From Chara braunii (Eukaryota > Streptophyta > Charophyceae > Charales > Characeae), in NCBI GenBank assembly GCA_003427395.1, contig BFEA01000041.1, positions 4,372,345 to 4,410,738 on the forward strand: a DNA stretch of 38,394 bases, in the 5' to 3' direction. Positions 9,107 through 20,819 of the stretch are shown here, piece after piece (the first letter of the stretch is position 1; each line of letters starts with the position of its first letter). A program made the translations under genes and the position numbers. The notes under the pieces were generated by a model. That model saw only the letters and a list, made by a program, of their open reading frames with translations. It was not told the DNA's origin and did no database searches.

Positions 9107-10978
9107 GGGCCAAGTCCCACTAGCAGCGTTGAGCTACCTCAACGCTGAGCATTCAATCACATGTGACAGACCGCGACCTCGAAAATGCTAAATGTCCTTG
9201 TGAATCCAGCGGTGGATTCAAGGAAAGAAATATTAATTTTTTTTTCTTGATTTTTTTTTTTAATATTGGAAACCTGCAATAACCCATGTTGTATGGCTCG
9301 TGGAAACTGAGGGCCTCGCCATGCCATACCCAGGCCCATGCCAAAACGGGGAAAAAAACCCCAGTTAAAGATTTAGGGTATGTGCAAGGTACCGATGATA
9401 AAAGTCAACAGTCGGAGATCCCAACAGTCAAAGTCAAAGTGTACCCAGCCCAGGTTGTCGGTCAGATGCACACATTTGTTTATATGCAAGTACCCAGAGA
9501 ACATCAGGTCCAAGGGGAAGTCTGCAATTGTACTCAATTCAAACCTTCGATTCTGATTCAATCTGAACGACTATGAGGAGGGGACCCGAGGCCAGACAAA
9601 CTCGTCAAACATTACAAATAGGCTGGTCTCGAGATGGTCAACGTTTAGTCTTGCTATACTGCTTGGACGCTGGCTCGACTTTGACCAGACGCTGGCATTG
9701 ACGCTGGCACGACGCTGGCTTGACAATGGCTTGATGCTGGCTGTGCGCAGGCACTGTGGAAGACAAAGTGGGCTGTGACAGCATGTTGGCGCTTTTTGTG
9801 TTGTGCGCCAGACATTGCTGATGTGGCGCTGCCACCTGTCTTCAAGGCTGATGTAGCGCAGGCCACTTGTCTACATTGTTGATGTGGCGCAGGCCACTTC
9901 AGTGCTGCCATAGTGCCACATGTCTCTACACTGCCATGCTGCTGTGGCGCTGTCATTCATCTACGTTGCATTGCTGATGTGGCACTGCCTCTGTCTTCAT
10001 TGATGATGTGGTGCATGCCACTTGTTTCTGTTGCCGTGGCATTGGCCATGTTGTCTACATGAGGTGACTGTTCGCGACGAGGGAGATCGGGATCTGTGCA
10101 TGATTGGGATCGGGTACTCACCTGAGGTTGACGTCGTTACTATATTCTATTGTTGCCTTCATGGTCATCACAAGATAAGAGTGCCACGTGGCACTTCTGC
10201 ATGATTAAAACTTATCAGACTTGTTACTATTATTGATTGATGACGTGGAGGGAGAAAAGAAGTCCGGAGCCAGAGTGGAATTGGTTGGGCTATTATCGTG
10301 TGGTCTTTGATTACTTCTTCCACCTTCTCCCCTGTCTATCATCCCTCCACTCTCTTCGTCTATTGGTAACGAGATACTGTTTCATATATCACTTCACAAT
10401 AAGTGGAGACTTGTGCAGATCTGAGACTACTTGTGGTTCATCGTCTGATGAGTATCTGTTTTTTTCTCAAATAGAACGCCCCCTACCTGAAGGCCCTTCC
10501 GTTGAGCTAGCTCTCATTTTTTCTCTTGGTAGCGAACTCAACGACGATTTCGCAAGGAACGATAACTTGTATTGACATATAATGAGACTGGCTTCTGATG
10601 TATCATAGTACCGTATTGTCCGAAGCCCGATTCTACAAACGGAGCGAAGAGGCGGTCGTCCAGCCAACAGGTAGTATTTTCACACGAGTTGTTGAATTTG
10701 GCCGCGTTTAGTGAATAGGTGCATGCAAGAGGAATTTGTTTTCCTCGCGCTGTCTTGTTTTCCTGATTGTGACCCTCCTGTGTCGTCATGTGTGCGTGAA
10801 TTCAGAGACCAGGCATGAGGAGAAAACCGAAAAAAATGAATTAGAAAAAAATGATTAAAAAAAAAGCGTCCGGACATTATAAGATAGCTTTCTTTACTTC
10901 TAATAAATTTAAAAATGCTTGAAAATTTGTCACACCATTGAGCTAGCTCAACTTAACGGTGTAAGTGGGACTTCGCCC
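9107..10978. mobile_element. Possible 1.87-kb TIR element
   Basis: The left end GGGCCAAGTCCCACTAGCAG (9107) faces a right end whose reverse complement begins GGGCGAAGTCCCACTTACAC (ending at 10978). GAGCTA follows on both arms. The ends resemble the GGGGCNAGGTCCCAC fold-backs found later in the window. The interior has a 96-codon frame at 9286-9576 (+) with no recognised domain and a GC-rich minisatellite, but no transposase I can identify. No target duplication is clear. Confidence 0.42.
9660..10030. repeat. Degenerate minisatellites (GACGCTGGC and GATGTGGCGC types)
   Basis: 9660-9755 repeats a roughly 13-bp word close to GACGCTGGCTTG. 9817-10025 repeats a longer unit close to TTGCTGATGTGGCGCAGGCCACTTGTCTACA five or six times, with much divergence. 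Confidence 0.75.
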
Positions 10979-11100
10979 ATGGTTACACCTTCTATACTTA
11001 GGCCGTGGAAGCGTTCAACAGGATGTCTCTACGGAAGGCGGACCATCCCATATGTTGTGTGCGTGCAACATGGATTCCCCCATTAGAATCAGTAGAAGTA
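10237..11100. other. No recognisable gene
   Basis: A 112-codon + strand frame (10237-10575) is open but shows no family signature. The region contains AT-rich stretches and the right end of the possible TIR element. I see nothing else that I can support. Confidence 0.35.
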
Positions 11101-11114
11101 CAAAAAACAACAAC

Positions 11115-11270
11115 GAGCCTACCTCAATTAGTAGACCCAATGAACTGTTGAAATACAAACCAAAGTTCAAATCCAGCTGCAATCGGATGAACATAATAAA
11201 ATAATTACCCTGGTGGCAGTCAGCCAATGATCATATCTCAAGGCCTTCGCCCTTTTTAAAGAAAAAAAAA
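11115..11270 (+). mobile_element. tRNA-derived SINE, copy 1
   Basis: It is collinear with the better preserved copy at 27470. It shares an A-box-like TACCTCAATTAGTA, the middle TGTTGAAATACA, a B-box-like AAGTTCAAATCC (11163-11174), a TTACC word, and the 3' end ATATCTCAAGGCCTTCG followed by A-rich sequence (11261-11270). Such elements are transcribed by RNA polymerase III and moved by LINE proteins. Confidence 0.7.
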
Positions 11271-11315
11271 GGAAGATGCAGGGGACAAGAAGGGGTTAAA
11301 GGAAGCAACGGATGG

Positions 11316-11316
<1 letters not shown>

Positions 11317-11359
<43 letters not shown>
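11317..11359. repeat. Poly(A) run
   Basis: About 43 A in a row, close downstream of the SINE. It may be a separate retroposon tail or slippage expansion. Confidence 0.9.
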
Positions 11360-11361
<2 letters not shown>

Positions 11362-11399
11362 ATGATAAATTGATACTAATAATAAAATAAAAAGAATCA

Positions 11400-12960
11400 G
11401 CAAGAATACGAGTTGTTGCTCCGATGTCCGAGTGTGACGTGGTGTATTTTTTTGTACTACGGTTTATACTACGAGGGTCTACAACAGATTCTGCATGGAG
11501 AGCCAATGCAGGTTTTGACGAGCACCTCATATTTTTTGCGTCTTTGGAGAGAACTACCATTGGTGGGACCCCTTTCAGGTCTGATGTTCATTTTTGAGGG
11601 CATGATGGTAGAACATATGGAACCTAACAATCTGTGAGGAGGCATCTTTCTAGCTTCTAGTGAGTGCTTCGAGGTATCACTAATGCGTTTGTGTATCACT
11701 GGCACAAAAAATAGAAACACGAGTACCTTTCGCCGCTTGAAAAATAAATATGCGCCTCATGTATAAAAGAGAGAGAGGGAGATGGGGCAAACCTAGAGGG
11801 TTGGCATAAACAATGGTCTCAACATTAAAATGCGAAGCCGACAAAACATTCAAATCCCAATATCGCTTTTCTCCCCAAAAAAAAAAAAAAAAAAAAAGAG
11901 GGGGGAAGTGAGGGAAGTAGCATCGAAATTGGTTATGCATAGGAGAAGAATGTCAATACTTTATTGCCGATACTAGAGGAAAGCGGATGATATTTGAGTA
12001 AATTGTGCTGCTCTTATTTACCTTTCTACTATTAAAAAAAAAAAAAAGGAGAGCAAGAATAGTGTCCGATCTCCAGCACGACATCACTAGTTGATTTGTC
12101 TATTGCTCATTTGCTGACCTGACTGTCCGATTATGATCCTAGTATATGGTAATCCAGGTAGAAACCTCTTGACCTTTTAAGACGAAAGAAATTTCTAGGA
12201 GAAACCACTTACCTAAAAGGAAGCAGGAGGACGCTAATGCGACAATGAATCGCGTCACCCCACACGTTTAAGGCTAACAGACAATTTTACGCAACAAACG
12301 ATCCTCAAATAAGCAAATTTGAGCTTGATTTAGCTGATCTTACCCATCATCTATTACAAATTGAGGGTATCGTTACTATCGCCATCCAAAAAAAAAAAAA
12401 AAAAAAACCACAAAAAAAAAAAAAAAAAAAAAAAAAAAGGAAGAAGGAATCCATCACAAATTTTGCTCATCTCTTCAAATGACGACCAAAGCCGAGGGAT
12501 CAAGCCACAACCCCAGACCAAAACTGCCTCCTAGTAAGCTAGCAAAAGAGAAGGGAGGATGAGAAACGGAGAAAAGGAAGAGGAGAAGGGGACTAGAATG
12601 CAAATTTGGTACCATATAGTGTGTATCAGAAAGAGAGTTTCTACATATCTGTTAACAAAGCTAACTCGTCACTGATCATGCCCCAACAATCGAAATTCGC
12701 TCCAAAAAGACCCGGGTCTATTCTGAAAAAAAAAAAAAAAACTCTTAGGCAATACTCGGATTATACTCCCGTGCTCACCTCTTGCGAATTCAGAAAAAAC
12801 GCCTCAGGCCACTCATAACTGGACTCTCCCATCGACATCCCACATCAAGGGCTCTTCACAATTACTTATTTTTCGCTTATACTTGACCATGATTTAAAGA
12901 TGGTATCTCATAACACTCACAAAACAAAGATAAAAAGCCCGTAAGGTGGTAGTTTCAAAA
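11400..12960. other. No recognisable gene; poly(A) tracts
   Basis: Several A runs (11878-11897, 12034-12047, 12388-12438, 12726-12740) interrupt mixed sequence. No motif is recognised in any frame. Confidence 0.4.
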
Positions 12961-13325
12961 AAAAAAAAAAAATGGTGGGGAGGGAGAAGGTGGGGGAGGG
13001 CCGGGAGACCACAATACTGGACGTGGACTCGGGGCATAAGCACCAAACGCCATTCAAAAAAATAAGGAAAAGAAAATGGAAGAAAGTTGAAAAAAGGGGA
13101 GGAAGAAGAAGGAAGAAGGGCCCGGGGAGAAAGAAGAGGGACGGGGGAGTAGAAAGGAAGAAGAGGCGGGGTAAGGGCAAAGCCAGGAGACGGTTACAAC
13201 TTTCTCGGATTAAGCTCGAAAGGTCGCAAAGGAGAAGGGAAAAAGGAAAGGAAGGAAAGGGGGCGGATATATCTAAAGGAGAAGGGAAGAAGGAAAGGAA
13301 GGAAAGGAGGGAGAAGGGGTCTCAC
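12961..13325. repeat. Purine-rich low-complexity tract
   Basis: G/A-rich strand with GGAAGGAAAG-type words. The block AGGAGAAGGGAAAAAGGAAA occurs twice (about 13228 and 13278). Open frames here are compositional. Confidence 0.85.
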
Positions 13326-13329
13326 TTGG

Positions 13330-14330
13330 TACCCCAAATCTAGCATCATTCCGTCTAGTGGCAAGAAAAATCTCACTTTCGTGGCCCACCACGACCAAGG
13401 CAGCCATAGCCATTTCGGACAAAATTGAAATGAGGAAAAACTCCTCCAGGATCCTTGGTTGAGTATGCTCTCAAGTGTCCAACCTTGCCTTATCCCTTCT
13501 CGAAACCCCCCAACAAGAAAGTTGTGACTACTCTCAACCCTCCCCAAACCCACTTCCTTTTACCAAGCTTTCGGTCTATTTTTAAAGGTCCGAGGAGTCA
13601 AACTTTCCTTTGTCTTCATACTAAGGAAGATGGTTCCCTTCAAATCAGCACCCAAGAGGGCATAACAGATGCGAAGTTCTTTGGAAAGCTCTACGAAGGA
13701 AGTTCCCTGATAAGTGGCTCTTCATGAGTCTTCAAGATTAATGACTACAAATTTTCCCCAGCGTCGAGTCTTAGTATAAGTAGGCTGAGTTAGGCGAGCC
13801 TCTACATCTACATCTATATCCCTGAGTCCCAACCCTTTGCCTCCTCTTTACCAACTCTCCCATAAGTAAGTCATAATACATAAATCACATAATGACTTTA
13901 CATATCGCCACCCTTTCTGCGTACACATCTTCTGACGGACAGCATCCTGCAGACGTGCCATCTTCTCCTTGGTTATTGGTGGTGCCTGTTCCTCGAAGAC
14001 TCCTTGACTAAGGGCATAATTCTGATAAGCACCCTAAATAGTTTTGCTTTTATGGACTTGCAAGGATTGTGCGAACCTCTGCGTCCGAGATACTTGAAAC
14101 AGGTACTCATGCAGCTAATACCACCCTCCACCATGCTAACTGCCACAAAGGGGAGACTATTCTTGTCTGTGGTACGGGATCAGGTACGTAACTCAGACAA
14201 CCAACACCCTTCAAAGAAAGCTAAGACATCCAAGTCGCAACAGTTGTGAAGACCACGATCTACATTGTTGACTTTCATCCACCGAAGAAGCTTACACAGC
14301 ATGCGACCCCTCTCCTTCTCCATTCCACGA
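13330..14330 (-). pseudogene. Coding-like trace, unidentified
   Basis: Reading the - strand from about 14330 to 13330 gives long open stretches in shifting frames. The first runs from about 14330 and contains the phrase KLLRWMKVNNVDRGLHNC. It has one in-frame stop near 14185, and the frame then shifts near 13975. A 119-codon frame at 13194-13553 follows. The amino-acid make-up looks protein-like rather than low-complexity. I cannot name the family; a decayed retrotransposon ORF is the likeliest explanation. Confidence 0.3.
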
Positions 14331-14362
14331 CTGGAGCCATTGTCAGCCTGTGACAAGCCCGG

Positions 14363-14426
14363 ATCCGTACTTAAGGGCTTTCCGTACCCTGAGGGGGAAA
14401 ACCCAAGTAAGCCTTAAAGTACGGAT
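14363..14426. repeat. Small fold-back
   Basis: ATCCGTACTTAAGGGCTT (14363-14380) pairs with AAGCCTTAAAGTACGGAT (14409-14426), with one single-base offset. A loop of about 28 nt separates the arms. Confidence 0.6.
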
Positions 14427-14429
14427 TTT

Positions 14430-15784
14430 GGTTGATCGAGGAAAGAGGGGTCTATTTTCCTTTTCTTTTTCTTTTTCTTCTTTTTGGAAGGGGGGACGAA
14501 ACAAAGACTTGTATTTTTTAGAACTACCCTTGATCACTGGTGCGCGCGAACGGTTAGCGACCGCCCCGGGAAATCCAAAAAACGGTTAGGAATTACTATG
14601 GGCGGAATTTTTTTCTTGTGTATAATGTGCGTGCGACTGTTTTTCAAATTTCTTGCATGCCACGTAAACCCGTTCCCCCGCCATGCATCGCTGCGCCATC
14701 TTCCCTTCTTGCTGCACACTCCCCTCTTAAATGCCTCTTCGTGTTCCCAAGAGCGAAGTCCGATCCTCTCCTTACCAATCACGACGAGCGATTGACCGTG
14801 TAGTTGGGATGGTCGGATCAATGTGGTGAAAGCGGGAAGCGCACACCACTTGAACGACCACCCCAATCACACGGAACGTTCGACTCGCCTCTTTCCATCC
14901 TCCTGGAACCTCAGCCTTTCTTTTGTCCATCTCATCTACACTCCTTGCTACCCACACCTCGCGCTGGCACTTTTCGCGCCATAAAATCTCGCAGTCCCTT
15001 CCTCTCCTCCTCTTTGATCGCGACTGCAATGCTGCGCGAGCTATGCGCGAGGTCCGCAATCTCGAACAAGCTTGACGTGCCCAAGGACGGGCGGCGTGAC
15101 AACGTGGGACAGACTTAGCGATAAACTTGGGGTAAGACAGTCGGAGTGATGGAGCGATGGTGAAGATCGAATGCCGCCAACGATAGGGCCTTGTGGCTAT
15201 GGTTGGTGGAAGTTCAAATTGATTGGGGGCTGCGCCTGAGGGAGATCGACCGTGTGTGGAATTTTGAATTGTGAGGGACTCACTTTAATCTCCATTGTTG
15301 CGTTGTCCAAGTGTGATGCGTGCAATGTCCCGGAGTATGGGTATTCTCTTGTATGCATGTTGTGGTGCGAGAGTCTATGAATGCTGAATGTCTCACTGTC
15401 CAAGATAGATGAATGAGTAGCTGTGTGGGCGCTTACATGCGCAACTCTGGGGAACATTGGGTGTCGACCGTCTGCATGGATGCATGAGTGTGTTGGATTT
15501 CCCTCCTTCCCCAACCCCTTTGCCGATCCCGGGCCTCATGACACCACGTGTATGCGCGGGGATCGTCACTAAACTCTTTCCCTCCTCTCCCCTCGTGCAT
15601 GCAAAGGGTTTAGGTCAATTGGGCTGCTGTCGCCCCCACGACTTGCACTCGATAACCCGGGATATCGGTCGCCCGCGCTTCCATGACGTGACTGATATCT
15701 CTGCGACTCGATTGTGGTTAGAATAGTCCGAATAACTAAACGACGATCACGGCGCCGGATCTCCGAGCACGCATTCGGATTGAC

Positions 15785-15790
<6 letters not shown>
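14430..15790. other. No recognisable gene
   Basis: GC content rises here and several 60-105-codon frames are open on both strands. None has a domain I recognise or a clear splice pattern. Confidence 0.35.

Positions 15791-15877
<87 letters not shown>
15790..15877. repeat. (AG)n microsatellite
   Basis: About 44 AG units run directly into the assembly gap, which probably explains why the assembly broke here. Confidence 0.97.
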
Positions 15878-15982
15878 NNNNNNNNNNNNNNNNNNNNNNN
15901 NNNNNNNNNNNNNNNNNNNNNNNNNNNNNNNNNNNNNNNNNNNNNNNNNNNNNNNNNNNNNNNNNNNNNNNNNNNNNNNNNN
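15878..15982. other. Assembly gap (105 N)
   Basis: Unknown bases. Single Ns also occur at 23690, 24312 and 30600. Confidence 0.99.
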
Positions 15983-16023
15983 ATTTGACCTTTGTATGGA
16001 GTCAGCGTTCGTCTCGGCGAACG

Positions 16024-16049
16024 TGAGCGCGGGCCATTGCCCGCGCTCA
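16024..16049. repeat. Perfect GC-rich hairpin
   Basis: TGAGCGCGGGC (16024-16034) and GCCCGCGCTCA (16039-16049) pair perfectly around a CATT loop. No role is known. Confidence 0.8.
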
Positions 16050-16745
16050 ATCTTCGCGTTGGTCCATTGCCCCGATCGCAGGCGACAATAGCGTGTAGTG
16101 CGATGCGGACGTACGAAGCACTGTGCGATGAACCGAATAGATTCGTCTGTATAACCCTGCTAGGGCCTGTCACATAGGAGGGAGTGGGTTTGTGTTGATT
16201 GATCGGTTCTCCTCCCCTCCCCTGATCCTGCCCTATACGGATCCGAAAGTGTTACCCTGGTCAGCGGCCCACGCCACGTGGCTGCATCGGTTTAATCGCC
16301 GCTGGTGTTGCCAGGGAGATTCGTGTTCCTGGCGAAGATTAGTCCCACGATACGAAGGTGCGGCTCGATTCCCAGAACTCTCCCGCAATGCGGCTGCGCT
16401 CCCAGCTAACTTCCGGACCTGGGTTCCCCCAGCCCAGCCTACACTAAGCGACGCCGCACCGGGACATCCGCATGGACTCGACGAATGAGACACCGAGGCC
16501 TGACAACTCTGTGCCGATGGGGCTTCCGCCACCGAGTTAGCATGGATGTAGCACGAAAGGGGTGGTGAATTCTGCTTCTCCCGGTTGTTTTTCTTCTCCT
16601 TCTGGTTTTGTCAATGGTCAGCTGGGTAACACGTTGGTTGCAGGCCCCTCGGCCGAGAGTGAGTTTTTGAAAACTGGGCAGAACCTGTCGTTTCAAATTA
16701 ACCTCTTTCCTTGCCCGGTCTCTCTCTCTTTTGCCATTGACGACA
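16050..16745. other. GC-rich sequence, no recognisable gene
   Basis: Open frames exist on both strands (for example 16192-16488 + and 16233-16532 -), but none carries a known motif. Confidence 0.35.
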
Positions 16746-16747
16746 GC

Positions 16748-16985
16748 CCAAATTCAAGGAACGCCTCGGTACGGAACAAAAATCCCCCCGTCCGCCCGGG
16801 CGATTCAACCCCACCGGCCAAAAATCCTTGGCTACACCCCCAATTACTCTGATCGCCGTTTAAGGGCCAAATTAAATTCAAGGAACGCCTCGGTACGGAA
16901 CACGAATTTCCTGTTCCGCCCGGGCTATTCAACCCCACTGGCCTAAAATCCTCGGCCACACCCCCAATTACTCTGATCGCCATTC
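16748..16985. repeat. 124-bp tandem duplication
   Basis: ATTCAAGGAACGCCTCGGTA begins near 16751 and again near 16875. Both units end with CACCCCCAATTACTCTGATC. The two copies differ at scattered positions. Confidence 0.85.
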
Positions 16986-17139
16986 AAGACCTCCAACCAC
17001 CACAGTCTGCAGACATGCATTTCAATCCAATTTCATTACAATTTCATGTCCACTGCAGCAAGAAGGACGGCGAACTTTGGGTTGGGATGGAGGTGCTGGG
17101 CCTTCCAGGCCACTTGTTCATATGGATGGACCTCCATTC

Positions 17140-17956
<817 letters not shown>

Positions 17957-18112
17957 TTTTACTCACCTGTTTCGTTTCTGGGCCGAGTGTGAAGGGAACG
18001 GAACTCCCCCCGACTTCACGCCCGACGCCGCTGAGAAAGAGAAGACCTCAATTCTTTTCTTATTACTCATTTCATTACTGAACTTCTTCTTCTTTTTTTT
18101 TTTTTTTTGAAC

Positions 18113-18236
18113 AAAAAAACCTCTTCCTCTTCAAATGCTCTCTTCAAACAACGAAACATTTCGTTTTTTTTTTTCTTTTAAAAAAAACCTCTTCCTCTTC
18201 AAATGCTCTCTTCAAACAAAGAAACATTTCGTTTCC
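18113..18236. repeat. 68-bp tandem duplication
   Basis: CTCTTCCTCTTCAAATGCTC occurs at 18121 and 18189 within nearly identical 47-bp blocks separated by a T/A run. It lies downstream of the uL22 remnant on the - strand. Confidence 0.85.
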
Positions 18237-18424
18237 GTTCGGCTCAATTAGGCCCAAAGTATACCGACGCTGGAAAATGGGACCTCTAGAACATCCAACA
18301 ACGGATGTCTTCAAAACGGAAAGGGAATTACGGCTGTTCCGTCCTCTTCAAAACTCGCTTCAATGCTTAAATTCAGAACGTAAAGAATGCTTTCGAAATT
18401 CCTTTCTGCCAGAAAAGCACGCTA

Positions 18425-18910
18425 CTACGCCGTGGCTCCACTGCGGATGCGGGCAGGTCCCTTTCGCTTCTTCGTGGCGGTAGGCTCGGGATCAACCTCT
18501 TCTTCACAGGTGCCTCCCTCTCAGACAGAATAAGCTCGATGTGGCATAGTGATGACATGTAGGGATTGATACGGCCGTGAGCACGATACGTCCTCCTCCT
18601 CTGCTTATGTGCCTTGTTGACCTGAATGTGGGAGATGAAAAGTGTGTCGACATCGAGACCCTTCACCTCAGCGTTACTCTCGGCATTCTTCAGGAGTCCC
18701 AGCAGGAAATTGGCAGACTTCGCGGGCCATCTAGCCTGCCCGTTGGTCTGACCCTTGTTCTTCGCCTGAGCGGTACGGCCAACACCACCGCAAAACCGGC
18801 GGAATGGAACGGCTTGCTTGTGGGCGATGACATCCTCGAGGTATCTCTTCGCCTTGTTCAACTCCATCATTTTGATCGCCTGAGCTGTCTCTCGGGTGTT
18901 CTTCAAAACA
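18425..18910 (-). pseudogene. Ribosomal protein uL22 (60S L17), truncated and frameshifted
   Basis: The - strand encodes most of eukaryotic uL22 from [11 protein letters not shown] (about 18903) through [15 protein letters not shown] and [17 protein letters not shown]. About 133 residues have no stop. uL22 lines the exit tunnel of the large ribosomal subunit. The N-terminal 40 or so residues (normally starting MVKYS) are absent and are replaced by unrelated sequence after a CAG that could be an old splice acceptor. Near 18500 a single missing base shifts the frame. In the shifted frame the expected basic tail [20 protein letters not shown] can be read to a TAG at 18425-18427. Without the shift the frame runs on to 18373. 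It is either a 5'-truncated retrocopy or a damaged exon of a real gene. Confidence 0.9.
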
Positions 18911-19062
18911 GCCTCCCTGCTGGTAGCGAGCAAAGATTCTCTACGCGGTGCCAGTGCTGTGGGGTGCGAGGTCGAACAAGGTTGGAAAAAAAAAAAAAAA
19001 AGGTTGGCCGGTTGGTGATTCTCCTTCTGTCGACGCGCAGGAATGTGCGTGATCCAAGTGCA

Positions 19063-19231
19063 GGGGCGAGGTCCCACAAGCAAAGAGGATTGGATTGAAA
19101 GCCTGAATCTGGACTTTTCGGTCGGAAAGGTGCAGAAAACCGAGATTGAACTGCTTTTCTGCATCCCTGCTTAAAACACGTCCAGATTCCGGGGATTTAT
19201 CCAATCCTCTTTGCTAGTGGGACCTCGCCCC
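19063..19231. mobile_element. Fold-back MITE, 170-bp family, copy 1
   Basis: The ends are GGGGCGAGGTCCCACAAGCA and its inverted partner ending GCTAGTGGGACCTCGCCCC. Almost the whole length folds back: CTGAATCTGGAC on the left arm faces GTCCAGATTC on the right. It lies upstream of the uL22 remnant. Confidence 0.88.
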
Positions 19232-19612
19232 CAGGGAAAGGGAAAAACAGACGAGCAAGAAGAGCCCTTTTTTTTGTTTTTTTTGAAAAGAAGAGACATT
19301 TCGCTTTCTGTCTGTTTGACAAAGAGAAAGGGCCTACCGCCTACCGTAGTTGCACTACTCCCCATCTGCCGCAATTCTCAATGAATCTGAGCAGGAAAAT
19401 CCGTCCTGATGCAATGAATCTCAGAAGGAAAATCCGTCCTGGTGCATTCAGAATGTTGGCCCAAAAGCAAGAACAACAAATGGGACCTCGTTCCACTACT
19501 CATGTGTGCTGGCCGTCGAGTACGAACTACGTATCAGCTTGTGCTCGGCTGATCAGAGCAAGTCTCAGGGCATGCATCTGACCGCAATTACGTCCAGCGG
19601 TTAGCTGACAAT

Positions 19613-19742
19613 GGGCCTCTCTCCACTACAGTAACTCTCCACATGTCCAAAACGAGAGTGAATCTTCCGCTAAAACATGGAAAGATGCGGCGCCATGATT
19701 TTTGTCTTTTGTGCATGTGAAGTGTAGTGGAGCGAGGAGAGG
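19613..19742. mobile_element. GGGCCTC MITE family, copy
   Basis: The left end GGGCCTCTCTCCACTAC faces a right end GTAGTGGAGCGAGGAGAGG. Compared with the copy at 17797 the interior is in the opposite orientation (GAGTGAATCTTCCGC then CATGGAAAGATG). Target duplication is not clear. Confidence 0.75.
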
Positions 19743-19842
19743 ATTAATGTCCGTGTGAGGAGATCGTAGTCCGTGTGAGGAGATCGTAAGCACGTTCACA
19801 CGTTCAGCGCGGCAGAAACGAAACTAATGATAACGAAACTTT

Positions 19843-19963
19843 GGGCCTCGCTGCACTACTCTCCACATGCACAAAAGACAAAAAATATGGCGGTGCATCT
19901 TTCCATGTTCTAGGAGAAGATTCGTTCTCATTCTGCACATTTGGAGAGTATTGGAGCGACGCG
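19843..19963. mobile_element. GGGCCTC MITE family, copy
   Basis: It starts GGGCCTCGCTGCACTACTCT and carries CATCTTTCCATGTTCTAGGA, then TTCTGCACATTTGGAGAGTA. The right end is eroded (GGAGCGACGCGC). Confidence 0.75.
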
Positions 19964-19987
19964 CGTTGTTTCTTCCGTCCGAGGACA

Positions 19988-20087
19988 GGGGCAAGGTCCC
20001 GCTTGCACGGATTACGAGATTCTGACCGTTAGATCTGTGCTATCTACGGTCAATATCTCTTAATTCGTGTAAGTGGGACCTAGCCCC
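19988..20087. mobile_element. Fold-back MITE, 100-bp family, copy 1
   Basis: GGGGCAAGGTCCCGCTTGCA on the left faces GTAAGTGGGACCTAGCCCC on the right. The interior contains ACGGTCAATATC. The family is collinear with copies at 20717 and 22635. Confidence 0.88.
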
Positions 20088-20446
20088 AGGGCAAAAGCGG
20101 GAGAAGTTCTTTCGGGGAAAAAAAAAAAAAAGCGGGAGAAGCTTCGCCGTCTGGTTCGTTTTTGGCATTGAAAAGCATTGAAACCCCCGCTGGGTATAGT
20201 GCTGTCGGCATTGAAAACGCCCCAGAGACGACAGCAACGCAGTTGTTAGCCGATCTGGTTGGCGATCGGAATCGGAAAAAGTAAAACATAAAAGATTCGC
20301 TGATCGGATTTGTTCGCGCGCGCGGGGGCGGAGTTGGCGGTCGTTGCTGATTCGGTACGATTCATTCCATTCCTTTTCCATTTTCCATTTTCCATTCCAT
20401 GGCGCCAGAAGGCCATCTGCCGGCAGAAGCCTCGTCCGCGAGGCCG

Positions 20447-20653
20447 GGGGCATGGTCCCACTATATATATATCTGTTTGTGACGATATATATATATATAG
20501 CAAAGAGGATCGGATCGAATGCCTGAATCTGGACGAGGTTATGGAGATGTGCAGGAAATCGAGATTTAACTGCTTTTCTGCATCTCTGCATAAAACACAT
20601 CCAGATTCGGGAGCTCGATCCTATCGTTTTTTTTGCTAGTGGGACCTCGGCCC
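20447..20653. mobile_element. Fold-back MITE, 170-bp family, copy 2 with an (AT)n interruption
   Basis: The left end GGGGCATGGTCCCACTA runs into (AT)n blocks (20461-20500). The family sequence resumes at AGCAAAGAGGATCGGATCGA and continues through CTGAATCTGGAC to the right end GCTAGTGGGACCTCGGCCC. The microsatellite sits inside the left terminal repeat, which lengthens this copy to 207 bp. Confidence 0.85.
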
Positions 20654-20716
20654 GGAGGGCAGGAGGGCAGGAGGGCGCGGGATGGGGACCGAAAGAAAAA
20701 AACGAAAAAAGAAGCC

Positions 20717-20819
20717 GGGGTGAAGGTCCCAGTTGCACGGATTAAGAGATGCTGGCCGTTGATCTTTGCTATCTACGGTCAATATCGCTTAATAATTCGT
20801 GTATGTGGGACCTAGCCCC
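20717..20819. mobile_element. Fold-back MITE, 100-bp family, copy 2
   Basis: It begins GGGGTGAAGGTCCCAGTTGC and ends GTATGTGGGACCTAGCCCC. The interior matches copy 1 (GGCCGTTGATCTTTGCTATC). Confidence 0.88.

Noticed and set aside
10440-10480. CTGATGAG near 10446 as another hammerhead
   Set aside because: No stem II closes it and no GAAA follows at the right place.
12972-13343. 123-codon Lys/Arg-rich frame that could look like a nuclear protein
   Set aside because: It is the purine-rich low-complexity tract; the reverse strand is equally open.
15714-16177. Long open frames across the (AG)n tract and the gap on both strands
   Set aside because: They consist of dipeptide repeat and unknown residues only.
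18427-19164. A 263-residue protein reading through from 19164 to 18373
   Set aside because: Only the part after about residue 87 is uL22. The first part is translated MITE and poly(T) sequence, and the last 43 residues are out of frame.
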